Shown here: positions 1 to 10,894 of the stretch, piece after piece
Layout: every line of letters starts with the position of its first letter
How positions within the stretch are numbered: position 1 is the stretch's first letter
Assembly (NCBI GenBank): GCA_958298945.1
Contig: OY282606.1
Location: 71,845,622-71,909,621, forward strand
DNA from: Atherix ibis
Taxonomy: Eukaryota; Arthropoda; Insecta; Diptera; Athericidae
DNA: 64,000 nt
Direction of reading: 5' to 3'
The notes under the pieces: generated by a model
What the model was told of the DNA's origin: nothing
The model's input: only the letters and a program-made list of their open reading frames with translations
The model's database searches: none
Translations under genes and position numbers: made by a program

Positions 1-541
1 ACGGTGCAAAAGCCAATTTTTGTTCTTCCACAAATACGGGCGTTTCTGGCGGATTGCTTCACGCAACTTGCGCATTACTTGCAGGTAATATTCCTTATTG
101 ACCGTTCTACCTTATGGCAAGAACTCATGATGCACCACCCCTCTGCTATCGAAGAGAACTGTCGTTCACACACCCCGGCACGCTTTTCGTCGTTCACATC
201 TTCTCGGCCCTCTGAGAACATTTTGTACAACTGATAAACGATGCTTCGGTCCAAGATAGCTTCACCATATGCCACAGTCAACATTCGGAATGCGTCCACG
301 CAATTAATTTTGTTTTTCACAAAAAATTTAATACAGATTCTTTGATACATTTTTTGGAATGGGCAAAAATCGAAGACGAGCCAAAACACATGCAAACAAA
401 GCAGCTATCAAAAATTAACTGAATATTCAAATGGCATAAGTGAGAGATATGAGTACCAATATAACGCCACGAAAAATCAAAAATCGAATATACGTAACCC
501 GCGGAAATTCAAAATTCGTGATACTTTTTGAACAGATCTCC
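1..541 (-). mobile_element. Mariner-family transposon relic, truncated by window edge and internally deleted
   Basis: Read on the minus strand, 75-395 encodes a mariner N-terminal helix-turn-helix region (CVDAFRMLTVAYGEA, then MFSEGREDVNDE). Positions 1-115 resume in a much later part of the transposase (GRTVNKEYYLQVMRKLREA, then KNKNWLLH). The segment between, including the first catalytic aspartate region, is missing, so the copy carries an internal deletion. The right boundary is the element's 5' end, read as gagatctgttcaaaaag on the minus strand and ending near 541 beside a TA. The remainder, including the second and third catalytic aspartates, lies outside the window. The lineage differs from the other mariners here. 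The element is non-functional as far as it can be seen. Confidence 0.75.
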
Positions 542-548
542 TAAATTA

Positions 549-1622
549 GTCGAAAAAGTTCATGGCGTTTTCCAACAGATGGAGTAAAAAAAAATAACTC
601 AGTATTACTAGTCTTCTTTTAATAATATAAGAAATGTGTTAAAAGGGTATACTTTAAGCTTTGTGTAGCAAAAATATTATTGAAACCGGTATAGTGTATC
701 AAAAGAAATTTAAGTTAAAAATGGAACAAAACGAAGAGAAAATTCACTATATTTTACAATACCACTTCGGCAAAGGCTACAAAGAATCGCAGGTTTATAA
801 AAAAATTGTTGTTTATGGTAAAGATGCTGTATCAAAATCAGCGGCACAAAAATGGTTTACTAGCTTTTCTAGATTAATTTTCAATATCAAAGATAAGTTA
901 TCTATAGTAGGTCAGTTGCCAAAAAAAAGTGAAATTCTCGAAAAAATTGAGCAAATCCGGTATATTGGCAGTCATAACATACTCGAAGCCTATACGAAAG
1001 GCTTGGTTTGAAACGAAACTTGAAGAACAAAATAGACCCACACTACTGAAGCGCAATGAAATCGAGTCATTTCTGAAGCGAATCATAACTGGCCATGAAA
1101 AATGGATAAAATATGAGAATATTGTCCGACAGAGATTATGAAAAATGATAAATAAACGATCACAAACAATTTTAATGCCAGGATTGACGGTCAATAAGGT
1201 TATGCTATGTGTATGGTGGGACTGGAAGGCAATCGTTCATTATGAACTGCTACCGTTCAGTTAAACAGTTACCGTTTGACCACACACATTTTTGATAACT
1301 AGTCCAAAATTAAGATAGCTTACCTGAAATGTTTTGAAGCATCCATCGTACAGTCCTGACTTTACACCCTCAGACCACCACTTGTATCGATCTATTCAGA
1401 ACTCTCTTAATGGAACCAAGATGGCTTCAATAAAGGCCTGCGAAAACCATCTCATTAAATTTTTCAACTAGAAACCGCAAAAGTTCTATACTGATGGAAT
1501 ATAGGTTTTGCCCGAAAAATGGCAAGACAGTAATAAAGAATAATTTGGTTTGAATAAATTAATTTTAATACTCTGATTTAGATGTCTCTATTTTACTCAG
1601 AAACGCCACGAACTTCTTCGAC
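549..1622 (+). mobile_element. Decayed mariner element with inverted ends
   Basis: Inverted repeats of about 23 bp begin gtcgaaaaagttcatggcg at 549 and, read inward from 1622, gtcgaagaagttcgtggcg. TA target duplications lie at 547-548 and 1623-1624. Inside, pieces of mariner transposase are recognisable: MEQNEEKIHYILQYHFGKG from 721, SAAQKWF near 838-860, FLKRIITGHEKW near 1070-1107, then CVWWDWKAIVHYELLP near 1207-1254. The frame is broken several times. The first catalytic aspartate of the usual GDEKW is histidine (GHEKW), and the region around the second aspartate appears deleted. At about 1.07 kb it is shorter than a full mariner (about 1.3 kb). It is a dead copy. Confidence 0.85.
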
Positions 1623-1757
1623 TAACCAATACAAAAGAAAAAGAAAATATTGAAATTACAAAATTATAGAAAATTTTAATACTAATAATAAATTTTATTA
1701 ATTGAATTTTATACCTAAATTTAAAGGTTATTTTATACCTAAATTTAATGGAAATTA

Positions 1758-1982
1758 TGCAAAAGCAACATTTACCAAGTATGGTAGCACTGCCGTTTTA
1801 TTCATTGCAACCGGAGCGCCTCTAGTTTTATTATCTGCAATTCTTTTGAATTGCGGCAATTTCGAATCCATTCCGAATTGGTGCTGAACTTTGCTAACTT
1901 TAAGACCTTGCTTAATTAGATCATGTTTTAGTTCGACAATATTAGCACTGTTCGAGCAGGTTTTCGCCTCATTTTTATGCCT
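1758..1982 (-). other. Unassigned open frame next to a mariner insertion
   Basis: Read on the minus strand, an open stretch of just over 70 codons ends with TAA near 1758-1760. It includes ELKHDLIKQGLKVSKVQHQF and, near the end, GAPVAMNKTAVLPYLVNVAF. The composition is protein-like (basic, no low complexity), but I do not recognise a family. It runs up to the TA where the mariner at 1986-3099 inserted, so that insertion may have interrupted it. If the mariner is removed, the frame continues for a few codons before a stop. It could be a host exon remnant, a fragment of another mobile element, or chance. Confidence 0.25.
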
Positions 1983-1985
1983 GTA

Positions 1986-3099
1986 TGAGGATGGTCTGAT
2001 AAATTTCTGGACTGATAAAAAAACAACATTTTTTTGAGATTTTCCCGGTTTTATTTTTCATTATAATTTCCACAAACACTAATGCATTTTTTTGAATGGT
2101 ACTCTAATTTAGTTATACCATTTTTGTAATACGAATCGTCAAACTCGTTAAAATAACCATTTATAGCATCAACAACAGCCTCGTTTCTCTCAAATCGGTG
2201 TCCACCAAACCACATTTGAGGGTAGGAAATAGGTGATAGTCACTGAGTGCTAAGTCAGGTAAATAAGGCGAATGAGCAAGAAATTCGAACTTTAGACGGT
2301 TGATTTTAGCCACTGACGAATGGAACAAAATTTTTTTCCTAGATGTGATCGTGTTTTTTAAACTCCGCCGCTCAAAAACTGCAATAAATTTGCGCTGTAC
2401 TCACCATTGATAGTTTTATCCTTTTTAAGGGAATCAATCGAAACTATGCGCTTTGCATCCCAGAAAACAGTTGCTATAATCTTGTTGGCCGACAAAATTG
2501 TCTTTGCATTTTATGGGGTTGGTACACCTGTCCTTGTCCACTATTTCGACTATTGTTTAATTATTGTAATTGTTTACTGTATTAGCAAAAGCAGTACCCA
2601 TCTTGATCATAGCTTCTCCATGCACAAAAATTTATATAGAATATTACCTACACATTCTTTTGAAATTCTAGTAGTCCCACCTCTCTCAAACACCTTTAAT
2701 CTGTGGTCTTCCAGTACGGGTTTGTTAATTTTTTCAATCATTTCGGTAGTTGTTACCTTCAGTAGGGCATTCGGAGCATGGTTCGTCCTCAATGCTCTTA
2801 CGAAATTTTTTAAATTCAGAAACCCACTGTTTTATTAGTGACTATGATGGAAAAGATTCTTTTAGCATTGAGTCCATTTCTTGTGTGAATTGAAACGGTG
2901 TTAAACTTATCAAAGAGATTTATTTTCTAACCACACGTTTTCCAAATTTTTCTATTTTCAAACAAATAATAACAAAGCTAATGACCTAGTGATATTGTAT
3001 GTGAACTATTAAAGGATAGTCCTATACAATTCCACTAGAAAATAAGATCTGCTGGCACCATCTATATGTTGAGCCATAAACTTATCAGCCATCCCCTCA
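1986..3099 (-). mobile_element. Decayed irritans-like mariner element
   Basis: Ends are imperfect inverted repeats: tgaggatggtctgataaat from 1986 against, read inward from 3099, tgaggggatggctgataag. Both carry the GGCTGATAAG core typical of Himar-like mariners. TA duplications lie at 1984-1985 and 3100-3101. The minus strand keeps transposase pieces in order: VTTTEMIEKINKPVLEDHRL near 2695-2755, ISKECVGNILYKF near 2625-2665, DAKRIVSIDSLKKDKTINGE near 2405-2465, LPDLALSDYHLF near 2235-2270, and YYKNGITKLEYHSKKCI near 2075-2130. Frameshifts and stops occur throughout. An old inactive insertion. Confidence 0.85.
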
Positions 3100-3199
3100 T
3101 ATGTACAATATATGAAACGCGCAATTCTGTTTATCTATTCCCTAAGGTAGTTATCACTACCAAATGGGAGACCTCCAACAACTGACGACAACTGCAAAC

Positions 3200-3450
3200 T
3201 CTTTTATCGCCAAATTAGATCTCGTTTTAATTTTGTGTTTACCGTTAAGCACTTACAGTGTTTTTTTATGTACCAGGATTGTTGTTTAATAATAAGATGT
3301 TGAAATAAAAATAAAGTTAGTTAATACAATAGTTTAAAAAAACATAATTTATAAATAATAAATTTTATTGAAATTGTATTTAATTGGTTGATTTTGGCAA
3401 AATTCGTAAAAGTGTTGACAGCAGTCATAGATTTCGTCAGAATTCCTATC
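3200..3450. repeat. Dispersed repeat shared with the Harbinger-like element at 52469-53624
   Basis: This stretch matches part of 52840-53110 with gaps. Shared landmarks in order are cgttttaatttt, a run ending ttttttatgt followed by ggattgttgtt, aaataaag, ataaataa, and atttaattggttgattt. Both copies have the same orientation. The terminal inverted repeats seen around the 52-kb copy were not found here, so this is probably a decayed or internal fragment. The rest of 3102-4490 holds no gene I can support. Confidence 0.5.
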
Positions 3451-3999
3451 AATGTGTAGAGCTCTACGCTCTATTTAGCATATTGAATAGAGTATAGAGA
3501 CAATGTAGATTAAGGGAGCACTCAACCGAAAGACGTTTACACTACAGAAAAATCTCTCCTAAATAATCTCGCGCTGTACATAGTGTTTATACTTCTCTAG
3601 CGAGATTTTTCTCTAACTCTACCACGTTTTATCTAGAGTGAACACAAAGCTATAAAGTTCGAAGTCATTTCTGCACCTAGTGTCATTATGTAGAACTCTT
3701 CTAATCAAGTTACAGGCACAAGCGTACACCCATTCGTAATTTCATTATTACGTATGAAGTTTGGTTTTCTCCTTGGATTATAGAAGAACTTAGTAGGCCT
3801 CTACACAAAAATTCTTAAAAAAATTTCGAGAACACATTCGTAAGAATGCACACATTTGCAAAATAACCTTTCACGAAACACAAAAGTATGCAAGCATTTC
3901 GGTATACTACCATTTCATGTAGAATGGCGTATTTAAAAACCCTCTGAAATCTTCAAAATTGAGGCGCTTTTGCGCTACCATTTCATGGAGAGTTGTCTT

Positions 4000-4262
4000 C
4001 TGTCGTGTTTAAATTATATATTTGCTTGGAATAAATGAGTTAAAATTAATATAAATTATGCTTTTGGAATACAATAAATTTCTATTACGAAAACTAGATG
4101 TTAGTAGGTGTCATGTCTTTATGAAAAATTCTACACAAAAGTATACAAGCATTACGATTTCTCGTCGCTTTTGCAATAATTTGGTCAGAAAATTGCGTAT
4201 ATGTACATATACGAAAATCTGACGTAAGGGCCTATCCAAGTATTCCTTAATCTAAGAGTTTT
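4000..4262 (-). repeat. Dispersed repeat, inverted relative to the copy at 35088-35320
   Basis: The reverse complement of this block aligns with 35088-35320. It starts at cttagattaaggaatac, continues through ttggataggccc, a run ending tatacgcaatttt, acatgacacctac and cgtaatagaaatttatt, and ends in caaaagcataatttatatt. It has no coding content and is probably a non-autonomous DNA element. The second copy sits inside the Mos1-like mariner at 35010-36472, which shows this family has transposed. Confidence 0.6.
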
Positions 4263-4493
4263 CCATCTTGGATTATGGCAGTGTCAGCGATGATATATGT
4301 GTTTAAGGAAGTTAAATAAAAAAATATAAAACTGAAACGATAGACGATTTTTATATATTGAGCTAAAACTAAATTATATTAAAATACTAAATGATAAGAA
4401 TGGTATATTAAAACATTGCAAAAAAGTACTAATTTTGAATATGTACATGACCGATATTCAAAAATTCCCCAACAATATTTTACTGGCACTGTA

Positions 4494-4520
4494 ACAGTTC
4501 GGCTGAAAAGTTTATAAGGT
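4494..4520 (+). repeat. Left terminal inverted repeat of the intact mariner
   Basis: The 27-nt end is identical to the reverse complement of 5731-5757. It follows a TA dinucleotide and has the length and ACAG...GGCTGA pattern of irritans-type mariner ends. This is the expected transposase binding and cleavage site. Confidence 0.93.
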
Positions 4521-4642
4521 TGACGTCTAGATGGGGCCTCTTGCAAAAATCTACTTAATTATCACAAAATTTGATAGCAATCGGTCGATTGGTTCGTGAG
4601 ATATAGCATTTTGAGTGAAGCAACTTTTGTTATTGAAAAAAA

Positions 4643-5689
4643 ATGGATAAAGACGAATTTCGTGTATTGATAAAGCATTGCTTTTTGATGAAAAAAAATA
4701 CAGTGGAAACCAAAGCATGGTTTGACAAACGTTATCTGGACTCTGCTCCAGCTATTTCAACTGTGGAATATTGGTTTCGTCAATTTCGAACTGGTCGTAC
4801 GAGCACAGTTGATGCAGAACGCAGTGGACGCCCAAAAGAGGTGGTTACGGCAGAAAACATCAAAAAAATCCACAAAATAATTTTAAATGACCGTAAAGTG
4901 AAGTTGAGCAAGATAGCTGAGACTCTGAAGATATCGAAAGAGCGTGTTCGACATATCGTGCATGAATATTTGGGCATGCGAAAGCTGTGTGCAAAGTGGG
5001 TGCCGCATGAGCTCACTGTGGACCAAAAACAACAACGTGTTGATGATGCTGAGCAGTGTTTGGAGCTGTTCAAGCGCAATAAACCCGAATTTTTGCGTCG
5101 ATATGTGACAATGGATGAAACATGGCTCCGTCACTACACTCCAGAGTCCAATCGGCAGTCGGCAGACTGGAGAGCGAGCGACGAACCGAATCCAAAGCGT
5201 GGAAAGACGCAACAGTCGGCTGGCAAGGTGATGGCGTCTGTATTTTGGGATGCGCATGGTATAATATTCATTGACTATCTCCGGAAGGGACAGACGATCA
5301 ACAGCGAATATTATATAGCGTTATTGGATCGTTTGAAGAAAGAAATCGCTAAGAAACGGCCTCATTTGAAGAAGAAAAAAGTGTTGTTTCACCAAGACAA
5401 TGCACCGTGTCACAAGTCGATGAAAACGATGGTCAAACTCAATGAATTGGGCTACGAATTGCTTCCCCATCCACCGTATTCTCTAGATCTGGCCCCCAGC
5501 GACTTTTTTCTGTTTGCAGACCTCAAGAGAATGCTCGCTGACAAGAAATTTAAGACCGATGATGAAGTGATTGCCGAAACTGAGGCCTATTTTGAGGCAA
5601 AACCGAAAGAGTACTATAAAAATGGTATTAAAAAGTTGGAAGATCGCTATAATCGCTGTATCGCCCTCGAAGGCAACTATGTTGAATAA
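4643..5689 (+). CDS. Mariner transposase, Himar1-like, apparently intact
   Basis: This is a cut-and-paste DNA transposase that binds the inverted ends and inserts at TA. The 348-codon frame has the length of Himar1 and resembles it closely from end to end (FRVLI, then NTVE near residue 19, SGRPKEVVT near 61, MRKLCAKWVP near 112). The paired helix-turn-helix DNA-binding half occupies about residues 1-115. The DD34D catalytic triad is visible: VTMDETW (D about 158), FHQDNAPCH (D about 252) and DLAPSDFF (D about 287). The linker motif is WVPHEL and the C-terminus is ALEGNYVE. One oddity is YSLDLAPSD, where most mariners have YSPDLAPSD. The start is the first in-frame ATG inside the element. No stop or frameshift is present, so it could be active; this is untested. 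Confidence 0.95.
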   Translation: MDKDEFRVLIKHCFLMKKNTVETKAWFDKRYLDSAPAISTVEYWFRQFRTGRTSTVDAERSGRPKEVVTAENIKKIHKIILNDRKVKLSKIAETLKISKERVRHIVHEYLGMRKLCAKWVPHELTVDQKQQRVDDAEQCLELFKRNKPEFLRRYVTMDETWLRHYTPESNRQSADWRASDEPNPKRGKTQQSAGKVMASVFWDAHGIIFIDYLRKGQTINSEYYIALLDRLKKEIAKKRPHLKKKKVLFHQDNAPCHKSMKTMVKLNELGYELLPHPPYSLDLAPSDFFLFADLKRMLADKKFKTDDEVIAETEAYFEAKPKEYYKNGIKKLEDRYNRCIALEGNYVE

Positions 5690-5730
5690 TAAAAATGAAT
5701 TTTGCAAAAAAAAAATATTTTTACTGTGTT

Positions 5731-5757
5731 ACCTTATAAACTTTTCAGCCGAACTGT
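5731..5757 (-). repeat. Right terminal inverted repeat of the intact mariner
   Basis: This is the exact reverse complement of 4494-4520, followed by the TA duplication at 5758-5759. The right end lies 41 nt after the transposase stop. Confidence 0.93.
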
Positions 5758-5843
5758 TACTATTCTATTTGATTTAGTACTTGTTCTTAAGATTGTCTTT
5801 ACCTTGATGAAAAAGCTAACAAATTAATTACGTTAACATTTGA

Positions 5844-6056
5844 TTAGCTTAATTTGTCTCTTAGCCGTTTCGGTCTCAATCTACGAGGGGTGTTACTTAA
5901 AAGCGTCACTGAGGATAATTCCCTTCCAGGATAATCGGGTTGATATTCTATACGCGCATGAAACTTTTTATAACGAGAAGCAGTTAGTTCACGCACAAAA
6001 GGAACATTGAGATCACGATATATGACAGTTTTATGAATATGACAAGAGGCATTCAC
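5844..6056 (-). pseudogene. Jockey-like non-LTR retrotransposon, reverse transcriptase ORF C-terminal fragment
   Basis: The minus-strand frame reads IYRDLNVPFVRE, then SRYKKFHARIEYQP, and ends NTPRRLRPKRLRDKLS before a stop. This is the characteristic tail of jockey-clade ORF2 (an RDL.VP segment, then a basic RRL.R..RDL end). A related tail lies on the plus strand at 56171-56377. No reverse transcriptase motifs remain upstream, so this is a 5'-truncated copy. Confidence 0.7.
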
Positions 6057-6419
6057 AATTTTACAAAGGATTTTTGACTATGCAGTCTAAAAAGTTTCGA
6101 CAATTTTACAATTTATGCAAATTGGATACGACTGGAATTGAGAGGTCCAGAGTTCTAGTCCATAAGTCTATATAGGTTTCAGTACAGTATTATAAATAAG
6201 TAATTTGTTGTCAGTTGTAAGTTTTGAACAAAAGTCCAACAGTCTAAAAAGTTTCGTGTGTAAGTTCTAAATTAATCATTTGTCAAGATGTAGTTCTAAT
6301 ATAAACCAAATGCTCTTAATGTTTATGGGAGGAGATAATTCATTACAAAGAGTGAAATTTATGTGAATGCCTTTTTGTTAATTTACTTTTACTCTTCACT
6401 TCGAGAATCAGCTTTCGAG

Positions 6420-7060
6420 TTCGAGGATATAATTTTGTAAACAATTGGAATCAGAGAGAGAATGTTCGTGCTTTTGTTAATATGGCTGTGTCGTCCGCCT
6501 AAGATGTAGTGAGAATGTAAGGACATGTAGGGATATTAGAACTGCCGACAATATACAGGATAGAGGCAAGGATACTATCCTTAGAAATACCGGAAAATAT
6601 AGAGATTATTGTAGAGTATTCAAGTTTAACAGACACTTGAAAATGCCGTTGTGAGAGGTATGATTGAATTAAAATGTAGTAAGTAGAGGGAAAGAATTAT
6701 TTTAGTTTTCAGAATAAACCAGAGGACCAAAACACGGTTAAATTTGTGTGATATGTTTAGAAACAAACCTGAGCCGTATTCTTTCCTCTCAAAGGAGAGT
6801 AGGTTGGTTGGATGGTGGAATATTCTGCTCGCAAGCTGATCCGATGGTCTGGGATTATGTTGGATTCAAGTATGGGATATATTGTTTTAATATTATTTTC
6901 TTAAAAATGTTTGCTAAGATTGGGAGTTAGCTCATTGAATGGTGTGAAGAGAGTAAGTGGATGGGTTTATTAGGTTTACGAATCATTTGTACGATTGAGA
7001 ATTTCTAGAATGAGCAAAAGTACGTGGTGTAAAAGATGCTTACTGTGTTGAAATATAACT
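6420..7060. repeat. Dispersed repeat, second copy at 40188-40770
   Basis: Landmarks shared with 40188-40770 in the same order include gttcgaggatataattttg, aatatagag followed by gtattcaag, ctcaaagga, attcaagtatgggata, tcttaaaaat and gtggtgtaaaagat. No coding frame is evident. Both copies lie just to the right of minus-strand non-LTR relics. They may be decayed upstream parts of such elements or an independent repeat. Confidence 0.5.
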
Positions 7061-7796
7061 TAAAATTTTGAAAGCTATTTCTAAATAGTTATTCTATAAT
7101 CTATAGGTCTTCTCACACTATTATTTATGTAAACAGCAATACTTGCACTCTCACACCTTTTCTAACATATATCCGCTCGCATAGAAAATCATTTTAGAGT
7201 GGTGAGTGTTTAGGCGAGCACATGTAAAAAATGTGTGAGAGGGCAACTATTGCAATTAACATAAAGACTACTCTCGGATGGTCATATAGATTACATCATT
7301 AGTTTAAAACTAAATATTAAATATTGTACCCTTCTTATCCACATACAAAATATAAGATTTCAATGTCGTATGAAAAATCTGCTCAATTATTTTGATTCAA
7401 ATGGAAATTAGCAATAATTGCTATTATTTGGATTTTTTGTGAGGCCCCCCCTTAAAGAAATAAAACTTTTGTTCATCGCTCAACCGCTACGACGTAAATT
7501 TAGCGAAGATCTCAACCAATAATCTAAGACAACAAAAACTGCATCGAAAGCTTAGGAAGCATTGATCTTTTGTGAGGGTAATTCTTAAGTGTAAATTTAC
7601 TTAATATGAAAAATTGAGTTTAAAACAATTATTTAATAGGAATTATTAAAATATGAAATTCCCAAAATGCAATTACCTTTTGAGATTGACTTTATGTTCT
7701 GTTATATATTTGATTTTTGACTAAAACATAAATAAACATAATCAAATTAATCTGATGACAAATAAGTGTAAATTTTTCAATTTTAATTTTTTTCAG

Positions 7797-7846
7797 ATAT
7801 CAACCATTTTGGCGTCTGCTACAGCTTATCCATCTGATGGTGTCGA
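7797..7846 (+). CDS. Short coding exon, end of a signal peptide (DUF4774-type locus)
   Basis: This 50-nt exon lies between a strong acceptor (T-rich tract then cag, ending 7796) and a GTAAGT donor at 7847. It reads ISTILASATAYPSDGV plus two bases (ga) of a split codon, which looks like the hydrophobic end and cleavage region of a signal peptide. The exon carrying the start codon lies upstream and was not located. The split codon completes to GAG (Glu) when joined to 8709. It would also give a sense codon with the acceptors at 10895 and 12400, which share the phase. Confidence 0.7.
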
Positions 7847-8708
7847 GTAAGTTTCCTTTGCCAACATTTTCTAAATGCTTCTATCTGCTACTGTTGTTAC
7901 TTCTGCTGTTATTTGTTTTTTTTTCACAAAATAAACTGAAAACAATTTCATTAATTTAACAGTATCATTAAATGAATAATATCCTTATTATCTTAAAGTA
8001 CTCGTACACGTTGAGTACGTATGCATGATTTTGACTATCAATTTAGCTTCAAAACAATGCTTCGGTGAACTTTTTTGGGGTGGTTTAGCTGTTTTTTTTT
8101 CGGTTTGTCATTCAATTTATATTAAATAAAAAAATTTTAAAAATATAACAAATAAAAAAATCGATGGTAAATTTAATGACAAGAAAGAAGAAATCTTAAA
8201 TAAAATTTAAAAAAAAATTAAGAAAACTGACAAAATCATCGTTATCAACTCAGGCAAGGCCAATAAGCAAGATTTTTCATTCCAAAGCACCAACTGAAAC
8301 AAAATAGGTTTGAGTATTTGATGAAATTGTGTTTGTGTCATTGATGAAGTTGAGCAAAAAACCACATGCAAGCTTTTATGAGACGATGTGCTTGGATCAT
8401 GTTCGATGTTGGAGTTACGAAAAAGTTAATTATTTCGATATGTTATGAAAAAAGTGATCGCGTTTTAAAATTAAACAATTGCTTTCAAAACCTTTAAAAA
8501 AGTTCTATCAAAAATCATAAAGTGATGTGAAAATAGCAGTGATCAACTTAGATAAATTCGAGGTATGTTCTTAAAAAGGGAAAATCACCCCAAAAAATGT
8601 TTACTCCGATTTTCTTTTTAGTCCTACTTGCTTTACGTTTTTGATCACAAACAAACACATATGAATTTTTGTACACGAATTTGAATACAAACAAAACCAT
8701 TATTGCAG

Positions 8709-10425
8709 GATTGAAAAGCTGAAATTCGTCAAATTCCCGGAAGAGACGTATCGGTATGAGAATGCTGAACAATCGGATGAAACCCGAAGAATTTTAGATG
8801 AAATTAATAAAATCAATATTGCTTTGGGATATATAAAAAAACAAGAACCAAAACATTCGAATAAAATTCTGGATTCGGAGACATATTTATATCCTCGGCC
8901 AACATACCATCCAATACACTTCCCCTACAATAATGTCCACCAATACCCTTCCGCATCGATACGCGATTATGATGGAGGAAGCTCAACTCTTTCAAGAAAA
9001 GCCTTATATCATCAATCATTAATGTATCCACGTCCATTTGAAGTGCCCTCTTCCTATCAGGTTAGCCCGTACATTAGCTTACCTTTTAGAAATAATCCCA
9101 AGAAATTCGATGATCATCGGTACACAAAGAATGAGAACGAAGAACCAGCCAAAGTGATGGCGGTCAGTAGGGATGTTAGTAGTATTGTAGAATTTTTCGA
9201 TAATCCTCAACTTACACAACTCGGAAGACTAGCTGGATCACTACAAAATGCTGATAATGAACAGTATAAGAATCAACTTTTGCAAGACGTTAAACAAATC
9301 GTTGAAGAGATTAGACAGAATAGTGTAAAAACTAAACACTTTAACTCAAAACATCAGCACAAACACAAAACCGCACATAATTCAGCTTTTGACAGTGTCA
9401 AATATGTTATTTTGCCTGCAAAATTGCATACAATATCAGAAGAACATATTCGAAGATTAGAAGAAGAAGCATACCGAAAACCAACTGAAACAGAATCGCA
9501 AGAATCACAATCAGTAGAACAAAATGGCGATGATAGTGACGAGGATTTTGCAAATGATTCCGCTATAGGAATTATCAGCGTGGATAGTGATGAAATCAAT
9601 GATCGACAACAGCCACTACCTTATGGAAATACATCGGTCAAACCTGTCACAGATGAAAGTGTCGATTTGGAACCGAATACTGTTAGGAATACAGAGTCTT
9701 CTGAACATCAAATAGAAGGTTATGAGCCGGGACACTTGCAGGCCGATGAGAAGAACATTTCAAACTTAAATACTGGTGAAATTGAATTATCATTGAACCG
9801 GAACTTGAAACAGGAAAACCGAGCAGACCAAAGATTACAAAACATAAATGGAGTGAAAAATATAAGCACAAAAGCCGACAGGCAGAGGCCAAATACAAAA
9901 GTTCAGAAAGTAGTCCAAACAACTGAAAATATAGCATCCGAGAAGAGTCCGTTTGCATTTTTCCGAAAGCCAACACTGGCACCAGTTCTAACCACACTTA
10001 AACCTGAAAGATTGGCATCATCTGAGGTAGAAGCTGATTCTTATGAGGACAATGATGGTGAATCAGAAAAACATTTATTCTCGGCACACCGCAAGGAAAT
10101 GATTGAATTGGAGAAACAAGCCGTAAAAGAGGGCGGCATCATTATTAAAAGATTGAAAGTTCGAAAGGGTGGCATTGCAATTGCAGGACCTGGTGGTGTA
10201 GCGACGGCTGGTAGTGGCGGAACCGCTATTGTAGGCCCAGGCGGACTAGCGTTTACTCATCCAAAAAGTCTAACCATAGCAGGACCAGGAGCACGAGTTA
10301 TATCACTACCGGAAAGCTTTGACCTACAAAAGGCCGTTTTAAGTTCAAATCCATACATTGTACCGAATGAAGGACGAGTTGTTGCTACCGGACCTGTCAT
10401 CTACTATAATCAGGGTTTAGCTTGA
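8709..10425 (+). CDS. Secreted DUF4774-type glycine-rich protein, large terminal exon
   Basis: The exon begins after TTGCAG (8703-8708) and reads IEKLKFVKFPEETYRYENAE before continuing in one open frame of about 570 codons to TGA at 10423-10425. The ATG at 8824 is internal and not the true start. The N-terminal half is rich in Tyr, Pro and His. The middle is acidic, with Ser, Glu and Gln. The C-terminus (10168-10302) carries the DUF4774 signature of repeated GG.A.AGPGG units (GGIAIAGPGG, GGTAIVGPGG, TIAGPGARV). This family of unknown function is found in insects; with the preceding signal-peptide exon the protein is predicted to be secreted, possibly to extracellular matrix or cuticle. No canonical AATAAA was seen close downstream. 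Confidence 0.88.
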
Positions 10426-10894
10426 ATCCTGAAACTTGCCTGAATGACACAATTTTCTAATATTTCTTCTATTTTTAGTCATAGATGAATTTTAGTTAAA
10501 TTCAATTGTGTAAATAGTTTGGACTGTTTGTTATTAATTTTAATGAAAATATAGAAATCTTATAGAAAATTGGAGTTTTTAATTTTTCTTATTTTTGTTT
10601 TGTTTCAATTTTTGAATATTTAATTTAAATTTTATATTTACGCTAATATCATATCGATTTTTAACTTTAACTGCGGTAATTTTTTTGTTATAAATTTTAT
10701 AATCGCATGCGCATATTTATATAATTAAAATCATCTTTCATCCGTTAATAATGCATCAATTTTGTAACTAACTTTTGGTTTTCTAATTTATAAAATCTTT
10801 AGTAATTCATTTTTTGAAATGATAGATTAATTATTTTAAAAAAATATTGTAAAAAAAAGAAAAAAAAAGAAAACAAAAAAATCCTATCCTTTAG

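Larger units (their letters stand above)
4494..5757 (+). mobile_element. Complete Himar1-like mariner (irritans group)
   Basis: The 1264-bp element has perfect 27-bp terminal inverted repeats (4494-4520 and 5731-5757; outer sequence acagttcggctgaaaagttt) and TA target duplications at 4492-4493 and 5758-5759. It holds one uninterrupted transposase gene with short flanks, the classic mariner layout. Identical ends and an open reading frame point to a recent insertion compared with every other mariner in the window. Confidence 0.95.

Noticed and set aside
4780..5257. Minus-strand open frames inside the intact mariner
   Set aside because: Antisense shadows of the transposase gene, which is unambiguous on the plus strand.
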